From contig JBBQZL010000046.1 in NCBI GenBank assembly GCA_038207745.1, positions 1-14,538 of the forward strand: DNA of 14,538 nt, read 5' to 3'. This DNA is from JBBQZL01 sp038207745 (GTDB lineage: Bacteria > Actinomycetota > Thermoleophilia > Solirubrobacterales > 70-9). How positions within the stretch are numbered: position 1 is the stretch's first letter; each line of letters opens with the position of its first letter. Below the pieces are notes generated by a model. That model ran no database searches and was not told the DNA's origin. It worked only from the letters and a program-made list of their open reading frames with translations. Shown here in pieces: positions 1 to 6,607 of this stretch. Position numbers and translations under genes: made by a program.

Positions 1-448
1 GCTCCAGGATCATCGGCTTGATCTCGTAGCCCTCGATCAGGATCCCGAGTTCATCGTTGGTCGTGAAGTCCATCGGGCCGATGATCCTGGTCCGCCCGCG
101 CGAGCGCAGCCACTCCGCGGCGGTATCGAGCAGCAGCCTGACGACCTCGGGGTCCTCGACCGACTCGAAGAAACCGAACATCCCGTCATTGCCGCCCTGG
201 AACTCGTCCCAGCGCTGGTCGATCTGAGCCGTGATCCGGCCAACCGGCTCCCCGTCGCGCTCGGCAATGAAGTACTCGGCCTCGGCGTGCTCGAAGTATG
301 GATTCTTCCCGCGGTTGAAGAACGCCATGCGCTCGAAGATCAGCGGCGGCACCCATTGGGGGTGATCGCGATGGAGGCGAAACGGCACCTTGACGAAGCG
401 CTTGAGATCGGCCCGGGTCTTGACCGTCCGGATTTGTAGACCTTCCAT
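1..448 (-). CDS. GNAT-fold acyltransferase-like protein, YghO / bacterial ceramide synthase type (3' end outside window)
   Basis: Read from ATG at 448 on the minus strand; the frame stays open for 149 codons and runs off the left edge, so the C-terminal part is missing. The N-terminus has RTVKTRADLKRF, then VPFRLHRDHPQWVPPL, and a block reading NPYFEHAEAEYFIAERDG followed by EPVGRI. That block is the hallmark I recall for the YghO family, which includes the Caulobacter ceramide synthase bCerS, often misannotated as a dATP pyrophosphohydrolase. Family members are usually about 370-390 aa, so well under half is seen here. The likely role is N-acylation of a sphingoid or keto-sphinganine base. 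The divergent neighbour is a serine palmitoyltransferase-like enzyme, which supports that reading. There is no Shine-Dalgarno sequence before the ATG, but a TANNNT box lies 7 nt upstream, suggesting a leaderless mRNA. The acyltransferase fold is fairly sure; the ceramide role is inference. Confidence 0.72.
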   Translation of the reverse strand, partial: MEGLQIRTVKTRADLKRFVKVPFRLHRDHPQWVPPLIFERMAFFNRGKNPYFEHAEAEYFIAERDGEPVGRITAQIDQRWDEFQGGNDGMFGFFESVEDPEVVRLLLDTAAEWLRSRGRTRIIGPMDFTTNDELGILIEGYEIKPMILE

Positions 449-455
449 GCGGATC

Positions 456-461
456 ACTCTA
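456..461 (-). promoter_or_regulatory. -10 box (TAGAGT) of a probable leaderless promoter for the acyltransferase gene
   Basis: On the minus strand TAGAGT matches the actinobacterial TANNNT -10 pattern. It ends exactly 7 nt before the ATG at 448, so transcription would begin at or next to the start codon. No purine-rich ribosome site lies between them. I see no convincing -35. The whole gap to the divergent gene is only 69 bp (449-517), so both promoters must lie within or beside it. Confidence 0.4.
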
Positions 462-517
462 TGAGACTCGGACCCCGCGTGAGACCGGGACGGGGAGCCT
501 CTGCGAGACTTCCCGGC

Positions 518-1771
518 ATGGCTGAAACCACAAGCGCTCCGATCGACGTCTTTGAAAAGGCCCGGACCCATGACCGCCTCGCCCAGCTCGAAGCAGCCAG
601 GAAGGAGGATCTTCTCCCCTATTTCCGCATTCTCGAGTCCCAGGCCGGACCGGTGGTGGAGATGGAGGGTCGCGAGACGATCATGCTCGGATCCAACAAC
701 TACCTCGGCCTGACCACCGACGAGCGGGTCAAGCAGGCCGCTCGAGAGGCGCTGGAGCAATATGGAACGGGGGTCACTGGCTCAAGGCTTCTGAACGGGA
801 CGACCCCGCTCCACGTGGAACTCGAGCGCGAGCTGGCCGAGTGGATGGGAACCGAGGACGCAATCGTCTTCACAACCGGTTATCAGGCAAATCTGGGTTG
901 CATCAGCACGATTCTCGGTCCTCGGGACACGGTGATCTGCGACTCCGGGGATCACGCCTCGATTCTCGACGGCTGCGCCCTCTCGGGGGCCAAACTTCGC
1001 CCCTTCCGCCACAACCGCATGGACAAGCTCGAGCGGATGCTCGTCCGCGCCGCCGATGATGAGAGCGGCGTGATGGTCGTAATCGACGGCGTCTACTCGA
1101 TGGAGGGCGACCTCTGCAACCTGCCTCCGATCGTCGAACTGTGCCAGAAGTTCGGCGCCAGGCTGATGGTCGACGAGGCCCACGGAGTCGGAGTGCTCGG
1201 TGAGCGTGGTGCGGGAGCATGCGAGCTCTTCGGTCTCGAAGATCAGGTCGACCTCCGGATGGGTACCTTTTCCAAGAGTCTCGCCTCGTGCGGCGGGTAT
1301 ATCGCCGGCCCAGCCGACGTGATTGAGTACCTTCGGGTCGCATCGCGGGCCTTCATCTTCAGTGCATCCGCCGTTCCGGCAGCGGTCGGAGCCGCCCTGG
1401 AAGCGGTCCGGATCTGCCGGGCCGAGGGCGCCCCTCTGTTCAGGAAACTCCTGGAAAACGCGGAGTATCTGCGTCAGGGCTTCCGTCAACTCGGGTTGAA
1501 GGTCGTAGAGCCCGGGATCCTCCCCGACGGGACCAGCGCCAACACCCCGGTTGTCCCGGTCGTGGTTGGTGAGGATTGGCAGGCGGTGCTGCTCTGGAAG
1601 GCACTGTACGACCAGGGCGTCTACACGAACGTCGCAATCCATCCGGCTGTCCCGCCCGGCGGCGCACTGCTCAGAACCAGCCTGATGGCGACCCACGAGA
1701 CGGGGCATCTGGACGCAGCTCTCGAGGTGTTCGCGAAGGTGATCGAGCAGTTCCCGGACCTGCGCTCCTGA
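518..1771 (+). CDS. Serine palmitoyltransferase-like alpha-oxoamine synthase (PLP enzyme)
   Basis: This 417-aa fold-type I PLP enzyme belongs to the family that condenses an amino acid with an acyl-CoA or acyl-ACP. The family's landmarks are present: GTGVTGSRLLNGT near residues 83-95, His146 in DSGDHAS (stacks on the PLP ring), Asp219 and His222 in DEAH, the PLP lysine K253 in GTFSKS, and Arg386 in LLRTS, where bacterial serine palmitoyltransferase has its substrate-binding Arg. The stretches IVFTTGYQANLG, FRHN and LWKALYDQGVYTN resemble Sphingomonas serine palmitoyltransferase more than KBL or AONS enzymes. The expected product is 3-ketosphinganine. I chose the ATG at 518; an in-frame ATG at 461 would add 19 Arg/Gly-rich residues with no family match. 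The ribosome site is weak (GGGGAG about 20 nt upstream). No bioF-type neighbours are seen, but AONS or another oxoamine synthase cannot be excluded. Confidence 0.85.
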   Translation: MAETTSAPIDVFEKARTHDRLAQLEAARKEDLLPYFRILESQAGPVVEMEGRETIMLGSNNYLGLTTDERVKQAAREALEQYGTGVTGSRLLNGTTPLHVELERELAEWMGTEDAIVFTTGYQANLGCISTILGPRDTVICDSGDHASILDGCALSGAKLRPFRHNRMDKLERMLVRAADDESGVMVVIDGVYSMEGDLCNLPPIVELCQKFGARLMVDEAHGVGVLGERGAGACELFGLEDQVDLRMGTFSKSLASCGGYIAGPADVIEYLRVASRAFIFSASAVPAAVGAALEAVRICRAEGAPLFRKLLENAEYLRQGFRQLGLKVVEPGILPDGTSANTPVVPVVVGEDWQAVLLWKALYDQGVYTNVAIHPAVPPGGALLRTSLMATHETGHLDAALEVFAKVIEQFPDLRS

Positions 1772-1816
1772 CCCGCGTCCAGCCCGCGTCCGGTTGAAGC
1801 CTCGAAGTTGCTGTGA

Positions 1817-1840
1817 AACATCACCCGCATGGGTGATGTT
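1817..1840. promoter_or_regulatory. Perfect 24-bp dyad: terminator hairpin or operator
   Basis: AACATCACCC is followed by GCAT and then its exact complement GGGTGATGTT, giving a 10-bp perfect stem with a 4-nt loop. It lies 45 bp after the stop of the oxoamine synthase gene, so it may end that transcript. The sequence after it (CTGGTGTGTCC) has no T run, so it is not a classic intrinsic terminator. It is also of a size and symmetry that dimeric repressors bind, so an operator for the mihF side is a real alternative. Confidence 0.5.
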
Positions 1841-1978
1841 CTGGTGTGTCCATTTTGTAACAAGGGTTTTGCGAAATCGAAAATCCTGCAACTAGCGAAC
1901 GTAACGACCGTCTGAACTGGTCCGCCGGTTGACGCTTCGATGACCGAAGCCGTAAGTTCGGCGGGCGCCATTCGCAAC

Positions 1979-2027
1979 CGACCGGGAAGCGAGCGGACAC
2001 CAGGTCAGGTCCCGCTCGATTCGGTCG
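1979..2027 (+). promoter_or_regulatory. Long interrupted hairpin in the mihF leader
   Basis: An outer stem CGACCG (1979-1984) pairs with CGGTCG (2022-2027). An inner stem CGAGCGG (1990-1996) pairs with CCGCTCG (2012-2018). They are separated by a small asymmetric internal loop (5 and 3 nt) and close on a 15-nt loop. In the mihF mRNA this would form a stable structure ending about 50 nt before the ribosome site. No known riboswitch class is recognised. It may be a leader control element, a protein-binding RNA, or chance in GC-rich DNA. Confidence 0.3.
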
Positions 2028-2077
2028 CGAAGGGCGATATTGGGAGTACGGGATATTCAGTCAACGAGCCAACCTCG

Positions 2078-2086
2078 AAAGGGAGG
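2078..2086 (+). promoter_or_regulatory. Shine-Dalgarno AAAGGGAGG that sets the mihF start at GTG 2094
   Basis: The core GGGAGG lies 7 nt before GTG at 2094, the ideal distance. Another GTG at 2088 is only 1 nt away and the later in-frame ATG at 2124 is 37 nt away, so 2094 is preferred. Confidence 0.6.
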
Positions 2087-2093
2087 CGTGTCT

Positions 2094-2465
2094 GTGGACG
2101 CTGCCACAACCATTTCTGGACCGATGTCAGCAAGATCGACAAATGAGCCCCAGCACCTTCAGGCACTGGCTCGAGCCAACCGGGTTCGGCTCGCCCGTGC
2201 GGAGTTGAAGCGGTCCATTGCAAGCGGTGATCGATCGGCGGCAGCGGTGGTACGCGAGTGTCCCTGGGAAACCGAGAGCATGAACCTCGCAGAGTTGCTC
2301 TCCAGTCAGCGACGCTGGGGTCGGACCCGGGTCCGCAAGTTTCTCTCCTCGCTCGGCCTGTCCGAGAACAAGCGCCTCGGCAGCCTGACCGAGCGCCAGC
2401 AGATGATGCTCTCGACCGAACTCAGCGCCCGTGATTCCGCAACGGAAACCGCACTGACCATCTAG
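2094..2465 (+). CDS. mihF: Integration host factor, actinobacterial type (mIHF)
   Basis: A 123-aa basic nucleoid protein. The core runs from about residue 21 to 110 and matches mycobacterial and Streptomyces mIHF. A basic helix with ARANRVRLARAELKR comes first, followed by SIASGDRSAAAVVRE. Then comes a helix-two-turn-helix (S13-like) region with MNLAELLSSQRRWGRTRV, FLSSLGLSENKRLGSLTERQ and a closing leucine-rich helix. mIHF binds and bends DNA without sequence specificity or with weak specificity, is typically abundant, and affects chromosome structure and phage integration. The GTG start is set by the strong ribosome site; the first 15-20 residues look disordered, and translation could also begin at Met11. 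It ends in a TAG that shares the tetramer CTAG with the stop of the convergent gene. It has a long structured leader, consistent with regulated expression. Family assignment is confident. Confidence 0.88.
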   Translation: MDAATTISGPMSARSTNEPQHLQALARANRVRLARAELKRSIASGDRSAAAVVRECPWETESMNLAELLSSQRRWGRTRVRKFLSSLGLSENKRLGSLTERQQMMLSTELSARDSATETALTI

Positions 2466-2971
2466 CCGCGAAGGCCGCCGAACTTGAATGCGTAGCCGCC
2501 GGAGGCACGCTTGAAGGCTCGGCGGCAGATCCACGCCGTGATCACGAAGACGACCAAACCGATCAGCAGGCAGACGAGCACGACCAGATCGGTGAAGTAG
2601 GAGGTTGTGACGAGGGTGATCACGAATGCAAGGCCCGCGAGCAGTGTCGTATGTGACCTGTAGCCGGCGAAGTGCTCGCGAACGGAAAGCTCGAGACCGC
2701 CGAGCGCGGCGACCAGTATCCCGGCCATGATCGTCGGAGGGCTGCTGCGGATCAATCCGATCACCATCAGGATGATTCCGGCCAGCACGCATACCTCCAC
2801 GAGCGGGAACGACCCCCAGGGCGCCTGTGGACGATCATCGACCTTGCGCCGGGCAGGCTTGCCCCCGCGGGTGGCTGACACCGCACGGGCGGGTTCGACC
2901 GGCTTCGGCGTTGCCTTGGCGGGTAGAGGCCGGCGTTGGCGCCGGCGTTTCTTACGCTTGGATTTGGCCAT
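2462..2971 (-). CDS. Small four-helix membrane protein with a basic N-terminal tail, function unknown
   Basis: A 169-aa protein, ATG at 2971. Residues 1-44 are extremely basic (KSKRKKRRRQRR near the start), Pro/Ala-rich and probably disordered; they should stay in the cytoplasm and could touch nucleic acid or acidic lipid headgroups. Four hydrophobic segments follow at about 57-74, 80-95, 107-125 and 128-149, then a short basic end. I recognise no catalytic motif and no named family. It lies 42 bp after the thioredoxin-like gene on the same strand and could be the last gene of that unit. The ribosome site is weak (CGGAA). Its stop overlaps the stop of convergent mihF. That it is a real gene is supported by the clean helix pattern and fit between neighbours; its role is unknown. 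Confidence 0.72.
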   Translation of the reverse strand: MAKSKRKKRRRQRRPLPAKATPKPVEPARAVSATRGGKPARRKVDDRPQAPWGSFPLVEVCVLAGIILMVIGLIRSSPPTIMAGILVAALGGLELSVREHFAGYRSHTTLLAGLAFVITLVTTSYFTDLVVLVCLLIGLVVFVITAWICRRAFKRASGGYAFKFGGLRG

Positions 2972-3013
2972 CAGATTCCGGTGGCGCAGAGGCGCGACCG
3001 GTTCTCCCCGATT

Positions 3014-3661
3014 CTATGACCGGCCGCGTTTGTCGGATGCGGTGATCAGATCCTCGACCCGCGCGGTCAGCCCGGCATCGTCAAGGACGCCGACGCTGGA
3101 ACTCTGGAGCACCCCTCCCGGGTAGGCGTAGGCAAAGGTCGGGCAGCCGCCGACCCGATATAGGCCGGAAACCGCGCCGTCGCGGTCGTAGCCGACCGGC
3201 ATCGTCCACCCACGACCGTTGACCAGGTCCCGCAGGTGCTGACGATCATCGAGAACATTGATCGAGAGGAAATTGACCCTCCCCCCGAATTTCCGGTGGA
3301 CATCGTCGACGACATCCTGCTGGGTCACGCAGTCGCCGCTCTCCGAAAACCAGAACGAGATCACCGATGGACGATCGAAGATGTCGCAGACCCGGATCAC
3401 GTTGTCGCCTTCAACGTCGCATGCCTCCGGTGAGACGTTGGCATCGCCATCGAGCCGGCTGGTCGCCACCGGCACCGCGAACGGCAGGAGCCCTTCTCCA
3501 ACCATCGTGTCCCCGAGTCCGAGGGTGCCCGACTCGCGCGAGGCCGTAAGGCTCACGAATGCGATGACCACAAGGACGATGAACACGATCCCGACTCCAA
3601 CCGAGTAACGGTTGACGAGCCGGGAAAGCTCGGGATCGTCCCGATCCCCGGGCGCTCTCAC
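3014..3661 (-). CDS. Membrane-anchored thioredoxin-fold (TlpA-like) protein lacking the first active-site cysteine
   Basis: A 215-aa protein starting at GTG 3661. A single hydrophobic segment (about 21-40) anchors it with the C-terminal domain outside. The thioredoxin core starts near residue 97 with PSVISFWF. Where TlpA proteins read WCxxC, this has E107-S108-G109-D110-C111, so the nucleophilic first Cys is Ser and only the second remains. The cis-proline loop is GGCPT (C173-P174), with an unusual Cys just before the Pro. C81 and C92, upstream of the core, may form a structural disulfide. It is therefore unlikely to be a standard thiol:disulfide reductase; a monothiol, binding or chaperone role is more likely. 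The start codon overlaps the stop of the RND exporter gene (GTGA), implying translational coupling and a job linked to that exporter. Confidence 0.78.
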   Translation of the reverse strand: MRAPGDRDDPELSRLVNRYSVGVGIVFIVLVVIAFVSLTASRESGTLGLGDTMVGEGLLPFAVPVATSRLDGDANVSPEACDVEGDNVIRVCDIFDRPSVISFWFSESGDCVTQQDVVDDVHRKFGGRVNFLSINVLDDRQHLRDLVNGRGWTMPVGYDRDGAVSGLYRVGGCPTFAYAYPGGVLQSSSVGVLDDAGLTARVEDLITASDKRGRS

Positions 3662-6393
3662 GGTGATTCCGGCCCCGCTGCGGAGATGACAGAAGTGGCG
3701 GTGCCGGCGTCATCGGCGGGGGCGCCGGCAGGAGCGGAGGAGGGATCCCGATCGCGGCGGCGCTCGATCCAGACCAGGGCGGCCGGGAGCACGGTCAATA
3801 CGCCGAGGAGCGCAACGCTCAGGTCAACCACGGTCGCAAGCCCGAAGTCGCGAAGCATCGTGATGTCGCTGGCCATCAATGCCGCAAAACCCACGATCAC
3901 CGTCAGGCCGGAGACGAAGACCGCCGCTCCGGTGCTCGAATATGCAACCGTCAGGGCATCACGGAGTTCTCGGCCGCCAAGGCGCTCCTCCCGGAATCGT
4001 GAGGCAAGAATGACGCTGAACTCTGTGGCGATCGCGATCACAAGGACACCGAATGCGGTCGACATCGGGTTCAGCGAAACATGCATCGCGGCCAGCATCA
4101 ATGAGGCCCATCCCGTCCCGAAGACGATCGGGATCAACGGAACAAACGCGCGTGAGATCGACCTGTAGATGCAGATCAGGATCAGCGCGACAGCAAGAAG
4201 TCCGGCCAGCGTCAACCAATAGCGACTGTGTGCGAGGTCAGTGGCACTCTCGGCAACAATCGCCTGCAAACCGGCGACTTCAACGGTGGTGCCTTCAGGG
4301 GGACCACCTCTGGTGCCGGGAGTCCCGACCTCCGAGCGGATCTGGTTGATCAGGTCCTGCTGCTGATCCAGGGGCCCAAGCCTGACCGCGAAGGCAATAT
4401 TCGCCATCTCACCGATCCTCCCGGTTGCCGGATCGGTTTGGGCAACACCCTCGAGACTTGAGCTCGGCAGGGTCGCGAGCAGCGTGGCGACCTGCTTGCC
4501 CGTGACCTTCCCACCTCCCGCGGGAAGAAAATCAGTCAACGATGGGCCAGGGCAGAGTTCGGCGTCGGGACAGTTCGGGTTCTGCCTCGAGTACCCGGCG
4601 TCGGTCAGCACCCGTGCCTTGAAATCCCTCATCCACTCGAGCACCGCCGGGCTTGCCAGTTCGCTGGAGCGAACGGTGACATCGAGCTCTCCTGCGACAC
4701 CGGTCGAGTCTTGGAGATCGTTGAGATCCCGCACCTCGGCGAGGTTGGGCGAGACAAGCTCGCGGATATCGGAAACCGTCTTCATCCCGGATCCCGCGGC
4801 CCAACCGCAGACAGCGAGGACGAGCGCGATCGAAAGCACCCGGCCCGGGCCGGCAATCGCGACGGCAATCGCACCGCGGCCTGCCCGCCCGACCAGATCC
4901 GCGGCGAAATCGCGCCAGGCGGTGAGCCGGGAGCCAAGTCCAGAGGCACGAGCTCCTGCCTCTGGCGCCTGATCGCCTGATCGCTCCCGCCGCAGGGTCA
5001 GAGCGGCGAGTCCGACCGTAAGGGCGAGGACAAAGGCGATCCCGATCCCGACGATCAGCAGGAGGCCGAAGCTGCGGACCATCGGTGTCGGCGAGAGCTG
5101 GAGGGCAAGGAAGCCCACGGCGGTTGCGAGACACGCCGTTCCGATCGTCGGGCCGGCGCGAAGGGCAGCATCCCGGGCAGCATCCGCCCCGGCCAGGCCG
5201 TTGGCTACCGCCTCGTCGAAGCGGGCCTGAAGTTGAATCGCATAGTCGACCGAGAGTCCGATCAGAACCGGCAGGACCGCGATCGAACCCATGGTCAGGG
5301 TGCCGCCGGCCAACTTCAGGATCCCGAAGCTGATGCTCGCCGCGATCAGCGCGACCCCCAGCGGGAGCTGCCGCGAATGAGATCGGAATGCGATCGTGAG
5401 AGTCAGCCCCATCAAGACCACGGCCGCGGCGAAGAGGACCAGCAGCGCGACCTTGAGAGTCGAGGTGAGGCCGTCGATCACCACCGGCGCGCCAGAGACG
5501 ACGTAGCTACCGTTCTTGAGCACGAAGCAGGGCTGAGGGTCCTTGCCCTTCGGTGCGCATGCCTGCTGAGGGGTGGTGTCCGCAACAGCCCCCTTGATCA
5601 GGCTGATCGCGCGACGCCTCTCCGCATTGGTCAGATCGGGCCGGAGCCGGATCACGATCTGTGCGGCATCGGGCCCGGGGAATAGGTAGGAGAGCTTTGC
5701 CTTCGGCGTTCCGACCTTTGGCGCGTTGGGGTCAAAGACGACCGCCGAGGTGAACTGCGAGTCGGCAAGCGTCGGGATCTTGGTCAGCCCGTACTGCGAT
5801 GCGAGAGCGACAAGCTGCTGCTGGAAGTTGGCAAAGATGGCGTCGGATGTCTGCTGTGCCGCGACCGACTGCTGGGCGACAGAGAGTCCCTTGGCCGCCG
5901 CCCGTCCTGCCGCAGCCCTGGAGGCGGCCTTGGCGAGTCTGACCGCCTGCTTGTACCGCCCCTGCAGTTGATCGTTGAGACCGATCACCGCCGTGTTGAG
6001 GAATGAGGCCGGTCCGGAGACCAACTGCGCCGGCTTCAGCTTCGCCAGCTCAGCGCAGGCGCCGGGCAGCGCATTGCCACCCCTGGGGACGTTGCCGGAT
6101 AGACAGCCCTCCAGCGCCAGCAGCCTGACCAGGTCGGCGCTCTCGAGGATCTTGGTCAGATCGCCCTTGACCAGAACGATGACAGGGTCATCGCCGAACA
6201 CCGCACGCATGTTCTCGGTCGCCCGGAACGACGCTGAGTCCCGATCAACGAGCGTGTCAGTCCCGCCATCGGTCTCGAGCTGCAGCGCAGACACGGCGGA
6301 AACGACAGCCACCACCACGGCGACGCCGATCACCAACCAGGCATGGTGACTTGCCCATGCCGCGACCTTCCCGAATCCCTTGCCACCCTTCAC
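3658..6393 (-). CDS. RND superfamily exporter, MMPL / HAE3 type
   Basis: A 911-aa inner-membrane protein with the two-fold RND layout. TM1 is at about 17-36, a large external loop spans 37-312, and five further helices lie at about 313-467. The second half has a helix at about 518-535, an external loop to about 723, and closing helices at about 724-875. The TM4 motif GLSVDYAIQ (D383) and the matching ATEFSVILASRF (E791) in the second half are the proton-relay positions of the HAE3/MMPL group. The first loop has an Ala/Gln-rich helical stretch (about 145-200) that may form a coiled-coil hairpin. The C-terminal tail is Ala/Pro/Asp-rich. Likely cargo is lipid or hydrophobic, inferred from family and from the MlaE/MlaF genes upstream. 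The GTG start has no ribosome site but sits 7 nt after a TANNNT box. It overlaps the next gene by 4 nt. Confidence 0.88.
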   Translation of the reverse strand: MKGGKGFGKVAAWASHHAWLVIGVAVVVAVVSAVSALQLETDGGTDTLVDRDSASFRATENMRAVFGDDPVIVLVKGDLTKILESADLVRLLALEGCLSGNVPRGGNALPGACAELAKLKPAQLVSGPASFLNTAVIGLNDQLQGRYKQAVRLAKAASRAAAGRAAAKGLSVAQQSVAAQQTSDAIFANFQQQLVALASQYGLTKIPTLADSQFTSAVVFDPNAPKVGTPKAKLSYLFPGPDAAQIVIRLRPDLTNAERRRAISLIKGAVADTTPQQACAPKGKDPQPCFVLKNGSYVVSGAPVVIDGLTSTLKVALLVLFAAAVVLMGLTLTIAFRSHSRQLPLGVALIAASISFGILKLAGGTLTMGSIAVLPVLIGLSVDYAIQLQARFDEAVANGLAGADAARDAALRAGPTIGTACLATAVGFLALQLSPTPMVRSFGLLLIVGIGIAFVLALTVGLAALTLRRERSGDQAPEAGARASGLGSRLTAWRDFAADLVGRAGRGAIAVAIAGPGRVLSIALVLAVCGWAAGSGMKTVSDIRELVSPNLAEVRDLNDLQDSTGVAGELDVTVRSSELASPAVLEWMRDFKARVLTDAGYSRQNPNCPDAELCPGPSLTDFLPAGGGKVTGKQVATLLATLPSSSLEGVAQTDPATGRIGEMANIAFAVRLGPLDQQQDLINQIRSEVGTPGTRGGPPEGTTVEVAGLQAIVAESATDLAHSRYWLTLAGLLAVALILICIYRSISRAFVPLIPIVFGTGWASLMLAAMHVSLNPMSTAFGVLVIAIATEFSVILASRFREERLGGRELRDALTVAYSSTGAAVFVSGLTVIVGFAALMASDITMLRDFGLATVVDLSVALLGVLTVLPAALVWIERRRDRDPSSAPAGAPADDAGTATSVISAAGPESP

Positions 6394-6400
6394 CGACAGC

Positions 6401-6406
6401 AGATTA
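6401..6406 (-). promoter_or_regulatory. -10 box (TAATCT) of a probable leaderless promoter for the RND exporter
   Basis: On the minus strand TAATCT fits TANNNT and ends exactly 7 nt before the GTG at 6393. No Shine-Dalgarno sequence precedes that GTG, so the transcript would start at or beside the start codon. A TTGACG at 6424-6419 looks like a -35 but is only 12 nt from the -10, too close for a normal pair. The 214-bp gap before the gene agrees with a separate promoter. Confidence 0.42.
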
Positions 6407-6576
6407 GTGACGCGGCTCCGTCAACCCGCGTGCGGAGCATTAAGTGAAGGGTCGGCTGGCGGGCCAATGCTGCCGGGGTGGGGATTCAGGCGCTGCAACC
6501 GGGCGTCGCGGCCGGACTCCTCACGCGACAGGCCCACCTCCGCGCCGGCGTTGTTGCCCAAGATCCCTCGAGGTGG

Positions 6577-6594
6577 GGCCGCCGAACGGCGGCC
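6577..6594 (-). terminator. GC-rich hairpin after the MlaF-like ATPase gene, candidate terminator
   Basis: GGCCGCCG and CGGCGGCC form an 8-bp perfect inverted repeat with two bases between, realistically a 7-bp stem with a GAAC/GTTC loop. It begins 13 nt past the stop of the ATPase gene. There is no T run after it on the minus strand (CCACCTCGAGG), which is common in high-GC actinobacteria. It would separate the ABC genes from the RND unit, or only attenuate read-through. The rest of the 6394-6607 gap shows nothing else recognisable apart from the -10 box near the RND start. Confidence 0.42.
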
Positions 6595-6607
6595 GGGCAT
6601 TGCCGCC

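Larger units (their letters stand above)
1772..2093. other. 322-bp non-coding region between the oxoamine synthase gene and mihF
   Basis: No credible gene is seen on either strand. The region holds a perfect 10-bp dyad (1817-1840), a locally AT-richer patch around 1851-1893, a large GC-rich hairpin (1979-2027), and the mihF ribosome site at 2078-2086. I could not find a well-matched -35/-10 pair, although TTGCGA at 1869-1874 could act as a -35. The unusual length for so compact a window suggests it carries regulation of mihF. Confidence 0.6.

Noticed and set aside
461..517. Upstream ATG at 461 for the oxoamine synthase
   Set aside because: It adds 19 Arg/Gly/Pro-rich residues with no family match, has no ribosome site, and would begin on top of the -10 box of the divergent gene.
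782..1891. Long minus-strand open frame (369 codons) opposite the oxoamine synthase gene
   Set aside because: It is the antisense shadow of a clearly conserved enzyme; its product has no hydrophobic core or family motif and it arises from high-GC codon use.
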